From assembly GCA_965657085.1 (NCBI GenBank), contig CBFHND010000014.1, positions 1-64,000 on the forward strand: a stretch of DNA of 64,000 nucleotides, written 5' to 3'. Source of the stretch: CBFHND01 sp965657085 (GTDB lineage: Bacteria; Pseudomonadota; Alphaproteobacteria; Rhodobacterales; Rhodobacteraceae). A program made the position numbers and the translations under genes. Shown here in pieces: positions 8,605 through 16,909 of the stretch. Positions within the stretch are counted from its first letter, which is position 1, and each line of letters starts with the position of its first letter. The notes beneath the pieces are model-generated. The model did not search any database and had not been told where the DNA came from. It saw only the letters and a list, made by a program, of their open reading frames with translations.

Positions 8605-9333
8605 CTATCCCGCCACAGCGCGCAACAACCGCTTGCGCGCAGGCGGGATCGCCCCGATCTCGAGCCCCGTGAACACATGCAGCGTGTTCATCTGGCGGTC
8701 GACCACCGCATGATCGCTGACCCAGCCGCCCATCATCAGGTAAGTGCGCAACAACGGTGGCATCCGCAGCATCGCCTTGCGTGCATCGGGTTTGCGCCGC
8801 AGCCGTGCGGCAAAGCGAAAGACATCCGGGCTCTTGATCCGTGGCAACCAGCGTTTCGGGGCAAGATGGCGCGCCTTGAGCATGGCAAAGGCGTCCAGGT
8901 AGTCGGCGGTTTCGGTGCCCACAAAGGATGAGCACCCAAAGAGCATCTCGACCCCGTTGCTGTCCACGTAATCGGTCATCGCCCCCCAGGCCACGCGCAG
9001 GATGTCCGGGTCACTGGCGCCCGGATCGATGCAAAAGCGCCCCATCTCGACCATCCGGCCCTCGTAGGCCTCCAGCGCGCTCAACTCGTAATACTGTGCC
9101 GAATAGCTGCGCGATATCTCGGGGCCAGAAAGCGGCATCATGCGAAAGCAGCACACCAGCGCGCCCGTCGCCTCGGCATGGATCAGGATATGGGTGCAAC
9201 GATCATCGAATGGGTCGGCGTCCAGCGGTGCCGCGGTGCCAAAGCAGCGCGCTCTGAGCCGCTGTGCCGCTGCAATGTCTTCCGCTCCTTGGGCGGTGCG
9301 TGCCGTGTACTTGCCTTTTCTCAGCGAAATCAT
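8605..9333 (-). CDS. olsB: ornithine N-acyltransferase (ornithine lipid synthesis)
   Basis: This 242-residue GNAT-fold protein matches OlsB, which transfers a 3-hydroxyacyl chain from acyl carrier protein to the alpha-amino group of ornithine to make lyso-ornithine lipid. Family signs include RLRARCFG, the VCCFRMMPLSG strand, EMGRFCIDP, and FGCSSFVGTETADY. I chose the ATG at 9333 because GGAGG precedes it. The partner O-acyltransferase olsA is not adjacent, although in many relatives the two are neighbours. The product would be a phosphorus-free membrane lipid useful under phosphate limitation. Confidence 0.85.
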   Translation of the reverse strand: MISLRKGKYTARTAQGAEDIAAAQRLRARCFGTAAPLDADPFDDRCTHILIHAEATGALVCCFRMMPLSGPEISRSYSAQYYELSALEAYEGRMVEMGRFCIDPGASDPDILRVAWGAMTDYVDSNGVEMLFGCSSFVGTETADYLDAFAMLKARHLAPKRWLPRIKSPDVFRFAARLRRKPDARKAMLRMPPLLRTYLMMGGWVSDHAVVDRQMNTLHVFTGLEIGAIPPARKRLLRAVAG

Positions 9334-9416
9334 CCGTGCCTCCGCCTTGTGCAAGCCGCTGGTATCACGGGCCGCGTAACAGAAAGATGTCGCTGCCTGC
9401 ACCCATCCCGCCCGGC

Positions 9417-9875
9417 CTATCCACCAAACCCGCCCGGATTGAACCGGCCGATGTTGCCCAACAGCTGACGCAGGAACGTCTTGTTGGTGACGCCGCTTTC
9501 GGTCACGCGCCGTGCAATCGGCACCACCTGCCCGTCTTCAAGGCCGAAGCGTTCGATGTTGCTGATCACGCCCGCGCTGTCAAAGCTGATGGCGAGCACT
9601 TCGCGCTCGACCACCTGCGGGGCGAGAAAGCCAAAGGTGCGCTTGCGGCTGCGCACATAGTAATAGCCGCTGGAGTTGGTCACACCGCCGGCCGTGGGCG
9701 GGCCTACGGCGTCTTCGACGCTGGCGCGGTCGTCGACGCCCACCACCAGCAGATCGAGGTCTTCTTCCGGCGGGATATAGCCGTGATTCTGGAACGTCGC
9801 GGCACAGGCCCCAAGGCCGAGGCACAATACGGCCACGCCCATGGTTTTGCCGATGGTCTTGATCCTGTTGGTCAC
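9417..9875 (-). CDS. bamE: outer-membrane assembly lipoprotein BamE-like (SmpA/OmlA)
   Basis: This 152-residue lipoprotein starts at a GTG at 9875 behind AGGGGGA. Its signal peptide ends in the lipobox LGAC (near residue 24), which predicts acylation and anchoring to the outer membrane. The rest has the SmpA/OmlA pattern: a disordered stretch, SVEDAVGPPTAGG, then YYYVRSRKRTFGFLAPQVVEREVLAISFD, the beta strands of the BamE fold. BamE stabilises the BamA complex that inserts beta-barrel proteins. It is divergent from the DUF177 gene, a gene order common in alphaproteobacteria. Confidence 0.88.
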   Translation of the reverse strand: MTNRIKTIGKTMGVAVLCLGLGACAATFQNHGYIPPEEDLDLLVVGVDDRASVEDAVGPPTAGGVTNSSGYYYVRSRKRTFGFLAPQVVEREVLAISFDSAGVISNIERFGLEDGQVVPIARRVTESGVTNKTFLRQLLGNIGRFNPGGFGG

Positions 9876-9993
9876 GCTCTCGTCCCCCTGTTGCCGCGCC
9901 CGATTCCACGCCCGGATTGCGCTTGACGGTTGCGGCTTTTCATGTGGCTTACTAAAGGAACGGCTTCGGTTCAAGAAACGAAAGCATCTGCAC

Positions 9994-10557
9994 ATGTCGT
10001 CTCAACGCCCCTCACCCACCGCTTTGCGCGTCTCCGAGCTGTCCCAGAACAGCGCCACGGCTTTTGACCTGCGCCCAGACAGGGCCGAGATGGATGCGCT
10101 GGCACAGGCGCTGGGGCTGGATGGGCTGCGCAAACTGCGCTTTGCGGGGCAGATCGCGGGCGTGGGCCGGGCCGACTGGCAGTTGCGCGGCACGCTGGGG
10201 GCCACCGTGGTACAGCCCTGCGTCGTGACGCTCGATCCGGTGACCACACGGATCGAAGCCCCGGTCGAGCGCCTGTTCCTGCGCGATTTCGAAGCTCCGG
10301 ACGACCCCGAGGTTGAGATGGAGGCGGACGACGACCGCACCGAACCCCTGGGCTCCTGGATCGATCCCGCACAGATCATGGCCGAAGCGCTGGCCCTGAA
10401 CCTGCCGCTTTATCCGCGCAGCGACGGTGCGGCCCTGGAACAGAGCAATTTCGCCGAAAAAGGCGTGGCACCCATGACCGACGAAGACGCCCGGCCCTTT
10501 GCCGGTTTGGCCGCGCTGAAGGATCAGTTCAAGGGCGGGTCGGACCCCGACGACTGA
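9994..10557 (+). CDS. DUF177 (YceD-like) protein
   Basis: This 187-residue protein belongs to the DUF177/YceD family that almost always precedes rpmF. The family is linked to 23S rRNA or large ribosomal subunit processing. Supporting features are the N-terminal LRVSELSQNSATAFDLRPD, the central QLRGTLGATVVQPCVVTLDPV, the acidic strand ERLFLRDFEAPDD, and a C-terminal GLAALKDQFKGG that matches the usual end of the family. The ATG at 9994 follows a stretch of AT-rich DNA shared with the bamE promoter region. The next gene, rpmF, follows after about 190 bp. Confidence 0.85.
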   Translation: MSSQRPSPTALRVSELSQNSATAFDLRPDRAEMDALAQALGLDGLRKLRFAGQIAGVGRADWQLRGTLGATVVQPCVVTLDPVTTRIEAPVERLFLRDFEAPDDPEVEMEADDDRTEPLGSWIDPAQIMAEALALNLPLYPRSDGAALEQSNFAEKGVAPMTDEDARPFAGLAALKDQFKGGSDPDD

Positions 10558-10745
10558 GCCGTGTGCAGCGGCACAAAAAACCACTTGCACGGGGCGCAAT
10601 TCACAGTATTTTGCCGCCCTCATCGAATTTAGGGTTGGACATGAGCCACGGCGCATCCTAAACGCCTTTCACGCCGCATGGACAACGATCCGCAACATGG
10701 GGTTCCGCAAGATGCGGGCCCGCTCAGACATAGAAGGCCGAAGAC

Positions 10746-10952
10746 ATGGCTGTTCAACAGAACAAAGTTTCGAAATCGCGTCGCAACAACCGTCGCGCGC
10801 ATGATTCGCTGACAGCGGCGAACCCCAACGAATGCCCCAACTGCGGTGAGCTCAAGCGCCCCCACCACATTTGCGCGGCCTGCGGTCACTACGACGACAA
10901 TGAAATCGTCGCCCTGACCGAAGAAGTCGATCTGGAAGACGACGCGGCCTGA
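10746..10952 (+). CDS. rpmF: 50S ribosomal protein L32
   Basis: The 68-residue product has the L32 N-terminus MAVQQNKVSKSRRNNRRAHD and a four-cysteine zinc ribbon (CPNC, nine residues, CAAC). An acidic tail follows, as in other alphaproteobacteria. It is a structural protein of the large ribosomal subunit. It lies between the DUF177 gene and plsX, the classical position. The 188 bp upstream hold no other gene that I can support. Confidence 0.97.
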   Translation: MAVQQNKVSKSRRNNRRAHDSLTAANPNECPNCGELKRPHHICAACGHYDDNEIVALTEEVDLEDDAA

Positions 10953-10981
10953 CAGCCCTTGGCGCGCAGCAGGTCAGCATC

Positions 10982-12070
10982 ATGACGGTCCCATCAGACC
11001 AGAGCACCGCAGCGCGAAAACCTGTTATTCTGTCCGTAGATGCCATGGGCGGCGATCAGGGTCCGGCGGCTGTTGTCGCCGGATGCAGCAAGTCTGCCAG
11101 GAAGAACCCCAACCTCAAATTCATCCTGCATGGCCCGGCCGGTACGCTGGAGCCCTTGGTGGCGCGGCGCAAGAACCTGCGCAACCGGGTCGAGATACGG
11201 GATGCCAGCGGCATCGTCACGATGGACGACAAGCCCAGCCAAGTCGTGCGCAACGGCAAGGGCACATCGATGTGGTCGGCAGTCGAGGCCGTACGCTCGG
11301 GCGAGGCCGATGTGACTGTCAGCTGCGGCAACACCGGCGCGCTGATGGCGTTGTCGATGATCCGCCTGCGCAAACTGCCGGGCGTGAATCGCCCCGCGAT
11401 TGCCGTGCTCTGGCCCAGCCGCAACCCCCAGGGTTTCAACGTGATGCTGGACGTGGGCGCGGACGTGCGCGCCGATGCCGATGACCTCTTGCGCTATGCA
11501 CTGATGGGCGCCTCTTATGCCCGCAACGGGATGGACCTGCCCCGCCCCCGGATCGGCCTGCTGAACGTGGGCACCGAAGAACACAAGGGCCGCAACGAGT
11601 TGAAAGAGGCCTTTGACCTCATTCGCGCCAACGAAGAGGCCGCGGCCTTTGATTTCGTGGGGTTCGTGGAAGGCGGCGACATTCCCGGCGACGTGGCCGA
11701 TGTGATCGTCACCGACGGCTTTACCGGCAACGTGGCGATCAAGACAGGCGAAGGCACCGCCAGCCTGATCGGCGACCTGCTGCGTGAGGCGTTCAAATAC
11801 ACGCCCCTGTCGCGGCTGGCCTATGTGCTGTCCTTCACCTCGATGAACCGCCTGCGCAAGCGGATTGACCCGCGCCGCGTCAATGGGGGCGTGTTTCTGG
11901 GCCTCAACGGCACCGTGGTCAAATCCCACGGCTCGGCCGACGCCACGGGCGTCGCGGCAGCGATCCGGCTGGCGGCGCAATTGTCCGAATCCAGCTTCAA
12001 CACCAAACTGGCGGCCCGTGTCGCGGCGACCCTGCCGCAGGCAGCCTCCGATATGGGAGACACCGCATGA
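10982..12070 (+). CDS. plsX: phosphate acyltransferase PlsX
   Basis: This 362-residue protein matches PlsX, which converts acyl-ACP to acyl-phosphate, the acyl donor for the first step of phospholipid synthesis at the membrane surface. Family motifs are VDAMGGDQGP near the N-terminus, SAGNTGA-like SCGNTGALMALS, LDVGADVRADADDL, LLNVGTEEHKGR and VTDGFTGNVAIKTGEG. It starts shortly after rpmF and overlaps fabH by four bases (ATGA), so the fatty acid and phospholipid steps are translationally coupled. Confidence 0.97.
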   Translation: MTVPSDQSTAARKPVILSVDAMGGDQGPAAVVAGCSKSARKNPNLKFILHGPAGTLEPLVARRKNLRNRVEIRDASGIVTMDDKPSQVVRNGKGTSMWSAVEAVRSGEADVTVSCGNTGALMALSMIRLRKLPGVNRPAIAVLWPSRNPQGFNVMLDVGADVRADADDLLRYALMGASYARNGMDLPRPRIGLLNVGTEEHKGRNELKEAFDLIRANEEAAAFDFVGFVEGGDIPGDVADVIVTDGFTGNVAIKTGEGTASLIGDLLREAFKYTPLSRLAYVLSFTSMNRLRKRIDPRRVNGGVFLGLNGTVVKSHGSADATGVAAAIRLAAQLSESSFNTKLAARVAATLPQAASDMGDTA

Positions 12071-13038
12071 CCCTGCGCGCCGTTGTCACTGGCGTGGGCC
12101 ACTACCTGCCCGCCCGCGTGGTTCCGAACACCGAATTCGAAGACACACTCGATACGACCGATGAATGGATCCGGTCCCGGTCCGGCATCGAGCGGCGGCA
12201 TTTCGCAGGTGAAGATGACACCACATCGACCATGGCCGTGGCTGCGGCCAGGGCGGCCCTTGCCGATGCCGGTCGCAGCGCCGACGACGTTGATGCCATC
12301 GTTCTGGCAACCTCGACCGCAGATCTGACCTTTCCTTCCGCCGCGACGATGGTGCAGGCGGGACTGGGCATGACGCGCGGCTTTGCCTTTGATGTGCAGG
12401 CCGTTTGCGCCGGGTTCGTCTATGCGCTGGCCAATGCCAATGCGCTGATCGCATCGGGTCAGGCGCAGCGCGTGCTTGTGATCGGGTCGGAAACCTTCAG
12501 CCGCATCATGGACTGGAGCGACCGGGGCACCTGTGTCCTCTTTGGCGATGGCGCGGGCGCGCTGCTGCTTGAGGCACAAGAGGGCCAAGGCACAGCTGCC
12601 GACCGCGGTATCCTGGCCACCGACCTCAATTCCGACGGACGCCACCGCGATCTGTTGTACGTCGATGGCGGTGTCAGCACCGGCACCACCGGATATCTGC
12701 GCATGCAGGGCAACCAGGTGTTCCGCCACGCGGTCGAAAAGCTGGCTGCAACCGCACAGACGGCCATGGACCGTGCCGGCGTCACCTCGGGCGACATCGA
12801 TTGGGTGGTGCCGCATCAGGCCAATATCCGCATCATTCAGGGCACCGCCAAGAAGATGCAGGTTTCCATGGATCACGTGGTGGTCACCGTACAGGACCAC
12901 GGCAACACCTCGGCGGCATCGATTCCCCTTGCCCTGTCCGTGGGCAAGGCACGCGGCCAGATCAAGGAGGGCGATTTGATCGTCACCGAGGCCATCGGCG
13001 GCGGTCTGGCCTGGGGTGCAGTGGTATTGCGCTGGTAA
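12067..13038 (+). CDS. fabH: 3-oxoacyl-ACP synthase III
   Basis: This 323-residue thiolase-fold enzyme starts each fatty acid by condensing acetyl-CoA with malonyl-ACP. The catalytic triad is visible: Cys114 in AVCAGFVYAL, His250 in VPHQANIRI and Asn280 in HGNTSAAS. The substrate-pocket loop TDEWIRSRSGI lies near residues 33-43. It overlaps plsX by four bases and is followed by ihfA after about 100 bp. All key residues are present, so activity is expected. Confidence 0.97.
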   Translation: MTLRAVVTGVGHYLPARVVPNTEFEDTLDTTDEWIRSRSGIERRHFAGEDDTTSTMAVAAARAALADAGRSADDVDAIVLATSTADLTFPSAATMVQAGLGMTRGFAFDVQAVCAGFVYALANANALIASGQAQRVLVIGSETFSRIMDWSDRGTCVLFGDGAGALLLEAQEGQGTAADRGILATDLNSDGRHRDLLYVDGGVSTGTTGYLRMQGNQVFRHAVEKLAATAQTAMDRAGVTSGDIDWVVPHQANIRIIQGTAKKMQVSMDHVVVTVQDHGNTSAASIPLALSVGKARGQIKEGDLIVTEAIGGGLAWGAVVLRW

Positions 13039-13134
13039 ACAGCCCGCAGGGTCGCATTTACCCGCCACCGCAAGCCATTGATATTGACTCGAAAAACTCC
13101 TGCCCCCTATGGTTGCCCAAACAAGGGGGACGAC

Positions 13135-13437
13135 ATGACTGACAAGACACTGACGCGCATGGACCTGAGCGAAGCGGTATTCCGCGAAGTCGGTCTGTCG
13201 CGCAACGAGAGCGCGCAACTGGTTGAGAGCGTTCTTGAGCATATGTCTGATGCACTGGTGCGTGGTGAGCAGGTCAAGATTTCATCCTTCGGAACGTTCT
13301 CTGTGCGTGACAAGACCGCGCGCGTGGGCCGCAACCCCAAAACCGGCGAAGAAGTCCCGATCAACCCCCGCCGGGTGCTGACCTTTCGCCCTTCGCATCT
13401 GATGAAAGATCGCGTGGCGTCGGGCAACAAGTCCTGA
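13135..13437 (+). CDS. ihfA: integration host factor subunit alpha
   Basis: This 100-residue HU-family protein has the IhfA pattern: LTRMDLSEAVFREVGLSRNES, the EQVKISSFGTFSVRDK core, and the DNA-intercalating arm GRNPKTGEEVPINPRRVLTF with its proline. It bends DNA as a heterodimer with IhfB, which is not in this window. I chose the ATG at 13135 behind AGGGGGA over an in-frame start 57 bp earlier. The MerR-like gene follows within five bases of its stop codon, as in related genomes. Confidence 0.95.
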   Translation: MTDKTLTRMDLSEAVFREVGLSRNESAQLVESVLEHMSDALVRGEQVKISSFGTFSVRDKTARVGRNPKTGEEVPINPRRVLTFRPSHLMKDRVASGNKS

Positions 13438-13441
13438 TTTG

Positions 13442-14617
13442 ATGACCAAATCGCCCGACGCATTCCGCACCATCTCGGAAGTGGCCGATTGGCTGGGCGT
13501 TCAGGCGCATGTGCTGCGGTTCTGGGAAAGCAAATTCACCCAGGTCAAACCGGTCAAGCGTGCTGGCGGGCGGCGGTATTACCGCCCTGCCGATATGCTG
13601 CTGTTGGGTGGCATCCGCAAATTGCTGCACGACGACGGGCTGACCATCAAGGGCGTTCAGAAAATCCTGCGCGAACAGGGTATGGCATATGTGGCGGACA
13701 TGTCCGAACCACTGGACGACGGCACGGTTGGTGCCATCGACACCAGCACCCGGGCCACCCAGACAGCGCCCAAGGCGGCACCGCCACCAGAGCCTGAACC
13801 GCCGGTTGCCGAAGTTGTTTCTTTCCATCCGGGTGCAGCTGAACCAGAGCCTGTGCTCGAACCGGCCCCCGAATCGGCCCCCGAGCCTGAGCCGATAGCA
13901 GAGGCCACGGGGCCTGAGGCCTCTGAAGACGCGGAGCCGACCCCTGATAGCGACATGGATATCACGGCGGAAGCCGCTGATATGGAAGAGATTTCACCCA
14001 CCCCACCCGAAACGGAACAGACCGTCGATGATGCGTCGGCGCCAAGCACTTCGCGCGCTGCGGAATCCGCGGCAGAACCGGAAAAAGCGCCCGATGCCAA
14101 CGCCGCCAGTGGCCCAACTTGGGATGACCTGAGCGTCGAGGACGCCACCGATGCGGCGTCCCCGGCGGAGCATGTAGCAGCAAGCGATGCCGCCACAGAG
14201 GATGCGCCTGTCGCCGCCGAAACCCGCGCAACGGATGCCCCCGAAGAGGCGCCCCCCGCACCTGCACCAGAGGCGGCACCAGAGGAGGCACCAGAGGAGG
14301 CACCAACCGCAGATGCCGCTGCCCTGCCCGCCTTCCTGCACCGCCCTGCCACGCCGCCCGTGGACACCGCCCATGCATCCGCCGCCGACAGCGCCGCGCC
14401 GGAGCCTGCTGACGCGGCGCGCAAACCGCGCATCATCGATGCGCCCGACCCCGCAGACGAGGCCGACATCGCGGTCGACGCAGGCCCGATGGCAGCCCTG
14501 TCCCGCCTCAAACGTGTTTCGGCCGCACAAGCCGCAGAGATGCGCCCGTTGCTGGCCCAACTGACCGCATTGCGCGATCAGATGGCCGGTGTCCGCAAAG
14601 ACAGCCCCAAAGAGTAG
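13442..14617 (+). CDS. MerR-family regulator with long disordered tail
   Basis: The first ~75 residues form a MerR winged helix (ISEVADWLGVQAHVLRFWE, then RRYYRPADMLLLGGIRKLLH and LTIKGVQKILREQG). The remaining ~300 of 391 residues are rich in Ala, Pro and Glu, with repeats such as PEPEP, PESAPEPEP and EEAPEEAP, and carry no visible ligand-binding domain. A short ordered end (MAALSRLKRVSAAQAAEMRPLLAQL) may be a helix pair. A MerR gene right after ihfA is a conserved alphaproteobacterial arrangement whose target is not known to me. A TTG three bases upstream is also possible, but the ATG at 13442 is preferred. Confidence 0.85.
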   Translation: MTKSPDAFRTISEVADWLGVQAHVLRFWESKFTQVKPVKRAGGRRYYRPADMLLLGGIRKLLHDDGLTIKGVQKILREQGMAYVADMSEPLDDGTVGAIDTSTRATQTAPKAAPPPEPEPPVAEVVSFHPGAAEPEPVLEPAPESAPEPEPIAEATGPEASEDAEPTPDSDMDITAEAADMEEISPTPPETEQTVDDASAPSTSRAAESAAEPEKAPDANAASGPTWDDLSVEDATDAASPAEHVAASDAATEDAPVAAETRATDAPEEAPPAPAPEAAPEEAPEEAPTADAAALPAFLHRPATPPVDTAHASAADSAAPEPADAARKPRIIDAPDPADEADIAVDAGPMAALSRLKRVSAAQAAEMRPLLAQLTALRDQMAGVRKDSPKE

Positions 14618-14636
14618 CGATCGTGCCAATTCGCCC

Positions 14637-14664
14637 TTGCAGCGCGCGTCAAATCGGGTATGAC
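14637..14664 (+). promoter_or_regulatory. sigma-70-type promoter of tRNA-Pro
   Basis: A TTGCAG -35 hexamer and a TATGAC -10 hexamer are separated by 16 bp. They place a start site a few bases before the tRNA at 14676. This fits a short independent transcript ended by the hairpin at 14764. Confidence 0.6.
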
Positions 14665-14675
14665 ACGCACCAAGT

Positions 14676-14752
14676 CGGGCTATGGCGCAGCCTGGTAGCG
14701 CGTCCGTCTGGGGGACGGAAGGTCGCAGGTTCGAGTCCTGCTAGCCCGACCA
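14676..14752 (+). tRNA. tRNA-Pro (anticodon GGG), CCA encoded
   Basis: The 77 bases fold as a standard cloverleaf. The acceptor arms CGGGCTA and TAGCCCG pair fully. The D arm contains GCGCAGCCTGGTAGCGC, and the anticodon stem TCCGT/ACGGA encloses the loop CTGGGGG with anticodon GGG. The T arm GCAGG-TTCGAGT-CCTGC is canonical. The discriminator A is followed by an encoded CCA. A promoter precedes it and a strong hairpin follows. Confidence 0.97.
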
Positions 14753-14763
14753 ACCGACACATC

Positions 14764-14795
14764 AACCGCCCGACCCTTCGGGGTGCGGGCGGTTT
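14764..14795 (+). terminator. Rho-independent terminator after tRNA-Pro
   Basis: AACCGCCCGACCC pairs with GGGTGCGGGCGGTT through a TTCG tetraloop, with a single bulged G, and is followed by a short T run. It separates the tRNA transcript from the dCTP deaminase gene. Confidence 0.8.
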
Positions 14796-14834
14796 GTGTA
14801 TCAAAGGGTCCGTAACAGTGGCAGGGGCTGACAG

Positions 14835-15908
14835 ATGACCGGCGTGATTCCCAATCAACAGATCGAAGGTATGATCGCTTCGGGCGCATTGTCCGCCGAT
14901 CCTGCAATCATTCCCGAACAAATTCAGCCCGCCAGTCTTGATCTGCGTCTGGGCAACGTTGCCTACCGCGTGCGCGCCTCGTTTCTGGCCGGACACGGGG
15001 CCAAGGTTGCCGACCGGCTCGATGAATTCGAGATGCATCGCGTGGACCTCTCCGAGGGTGCGGTGCTGGAAAAGGGTGCTGTCTACGTGGTGCCATTGAT
15101 GGAGTCGCTTGCGCTTGAGGATGGGATTCAGGCCGTGGCCAACGCCAAGTCCTCGACCGGGCGGCTGGACCTTCTGACCCGGCTGATCACTGATGGCGGC
15201 ACCGAATTTGACCGCATCGCGCCGGGCTACACAGGCCCGCTGTACGCCGAGATTTGTCCGCGCTCGTTCTCGGTGCTGGTGCGTCCGGGCATGCGCCTCA
15301 ATCAAATCCGGTTCCGGCAGGGTCAGGCCGTTTTGGACGATGCCGCCCTGCACGCCCTGCACGCCGAACAGACGCTGGTGGATGGCGATGCGGTGATTGA
15401 CGATGGCCTTGGCTTTTCCGTCGATCTGAAACCGGCCAGCGGCACGCTTGTGGGCTACCGGGCCAAACCGCACACGGGTGTCATCGATCTGGACCTCATT
15501 GGCCACTACGATCCGGCCGAGTACTGGGAAGAGGTGCACAGCGCCACGGGCCAGATCATCCTCGACCCCGGTGCGTTCTACATCCTTGTCAGCCGCGAAG
15601 CGGTACATATCCCGCCCGACTGCGCCGCAGAAATGGCCCCCTATCTGGCAATGGTCGGAGAATTCCGGGTGCATTACGCGGGCTTTTTCGACCCCGGCTT
15701 CGGCCACGATGCCGCCGGCGGCGCCGGATCGCGCGGCGTGCTCGAAGTACGCTGCCACGAGGCGCCTTTCGTGCTGGAACACGCGCAGATCGTAGGGCGA
15801 CTGGTCTATGAAAAGATGGCCGAGGTGCCCACACAGCTTTACGGCGCGGGGATCGCATCGAACTATCAGGGTCAGGGCCTGAAGCTGTCCAAGCACTTCA
15901 AGGCCTGA
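14835..15908 (+). CDS. dcd: 2'-deoxycytidine 5'-triphosphate deaminase, long form
   Basis: This 357-residue protein is the long alphaproteobacterial form of the Dcd/dUTPase superfamily, about twice the length of E. coli Dcd. It appears to contain two trimeric-dUTPase-like modules. The first holds QIQPASLDLRLGN, AKSSTGRLDLLTR and YTGPLYAEICPRSFSVLVRPGMRLNQIRF. The second begins near PASGTLVGYRAKPHTGVIDLD and holds EVRCHEAPFVLEHAQIVGRLVYE. It makes dUTP from dCTP for dTTP synthesis. The last part, SNYQGQGLKLSKHF, is the family's C-terminal signature. Confidence 0.9.
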   Translation: MTGVIPNQQIEGMIASGALSADPAIIPEQIQPASLDLRLGNVAYRVRASFLAGHGAKVADRLDEFEMHRVDLSEGAVLEKGAVYVVPLMESLALEDGIQAVANAKSSTGRLDLLTRLITDGGTEFDRIAPGYTGPLYAEICPRSFSVLVRPGMRLNQIRFRQGQAVLDDAALHALHAEQTLVDGDAVIDDGLGFSVDLKPASGTLVGYRAKPHTGVIDLDLIGHYDPAEYWEEVHSATGQIILDPGAFYILVSREAVHIPPDCAAEMAPYLAMVGEFRVHYAGFFDPGFGHDAAGGAGSRGVLEVRCHEAPFVLEHAQIVGRLVYEKMAEVPTQLYGAGIASNYQGQGLKLSKHFKA

Positions 15909-15914
15909 AGGCGC

Positions 15915-16172
15915 TTACATCCGGCTTGCGCGCTTTGCCATGCGGGCGGCCTGACGGGCCTGGCGCACTTGCTGCTTGGTCATGCCGCCTTGGCCACCAC
16001 CACCTTGGGGTTGCTGGCCCACGGGGTTGCCGTAATCATCGATCTCGCCCTGCGGCTGACCCTTTTTGCGGCCCATCTTGGACGCGCCGTTGATCCCGGC
16101 ATTGATGCCCTTGTTGATCGCTTTGCGCATGACCAGTTTCATGATCATGTTGATAATCTGATTGACGTTCAT
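15915..16172 (-). CDS. small basic hypothetical protein
   Basis: This 85-residue protein has an N-terminal amphipathic or hydrophobic helix (NQIINMIMKLVMRKAINKGI), a glycine and glutamine rich linker, and a basic C-terminal helix (QVRQARQAARMAKRASRM). I do not recognise a characterised family, although proteins of this size and composition occur in Rhodobacterales. It converges on the dCTP deaminase gene with a 6-bp gap and sits just downstream of scpB. The basic tail could bind nucleic acid or lipid, but this is only inference. Confidence 0.7.
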   Translation of the reverse strand: MNVNQIINMIMKLVMRKAINKGINAGINGASKMGRKKGQPQGEIDDYGNPVGQQPQGGGGQGGMTKQQVRQARQAARMAKRASRM

Positions 16173-16251
16173 ATCCGTCTCTCCTGCTGCTCAACTTCCA
16201 ATATAGCAGGGATTGCGGCGGTTTTCAGGCCCCTTTGCGCAGAATTGCGGA

Positions 16252-16905
16252 TCAGTCCTCGAAAAGCTCGCTTTGACCTTCTGCGCTTTCATCATCCTCG
16301 TCCGCCTCCGGACCGGGGGCCAGACCCGGCGGCGGACGGTTTTCCAGAAGACCGGCGGCGCGCAATTCCTTCAATCCGGGCAAGTCGCGGGCGTTCTCAA
16401 GCCCGAAGTGATCAAGGAAGCTTTGCGTGACCACGAAGGTCACGGGCCGCCCCGGTGTCATCTTGCGACGGCCAAAACGGATCCACTCCAACTCCAGCAG
16501 CTGATCAACGGTGCCACGGCTGACACTGACGCCGCGAATTTCCTCGATCTCGGCGCGGGTGACGGGCTGGTGATAGGCGATGATGGCCAAGGTCTCGACC
16601 GCCGCACGGCTCAGCTTGCGGGTCTCGACGGTTTCCTTCTGCATCAGGAAGCCAAGATCCGCTGCCGTACGGATGGCCCAGGCATCGCCCACCCGTGTCA
16701 CGGACACCCCGCGCCCGTCGTAGCGTTTGCGCAGATGTACCAGCGCCTCGGCCGGGTCACAGCCATGGGGCAAGCGGGCCTCAAGTTCGCGGATGGTGAT
16801 GGGTTCGGCGGTGGCAAAAAGGATCGCTTCGACCATACGCTCCTGTTCGCCCATGGGTGGCGCTTCGAACAGGCTTTCTTCTTTTTCTTCAATACCTTCC
16901 GACAC
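16252..16905 (-). CDS. scpB: segregation and condensation protein B
   Basis: This 217-residue protein matches ScpB, a winged-helix dimer that binds ScpA and the SMC ATPase to condense and segregate chromosomes. The core QERMVEAILFATAEPIT, LSRAAVETLAIIAYHQPVTRAEIEEIRGVSV and TPGRPVTFVVTQSFLDHFGL are diagnostic. An acidic tail of about 25 residues ends the protein. I place the start at the GTG at 16905, which is four bases after the scpA stop codon. The SMC gene itself is not in this window. Confidence 0.92.
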   Translation of the reverse strand: MSEGIEEKEESLFEAPPMGEQERMVEAILFATAEPITIRELEARLPHGCDPAEALVHLRKRYDGRGVSVTRVGDAWAIRTAADLGFLMQKETVETRKLSRAAVETLAIIAYHQPVTRAEIEEIRGVSVSRGTVDQLLELEWIRFGRRKMTPGRPVTFVVTQSFLDHFGLENARDLPGLKELRAAGLLENRPPPGLAPGPEADEDDESAEGQSELFED

Positions 16906-16909
16906 GCAC

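Noticed and set aside
11821..13242. 473-codon minus-strand frame opposite plsX and fabH
   Set aside because: It runs antisense to two certain genes with complete active sites. High GC content gives long open shadow frames.
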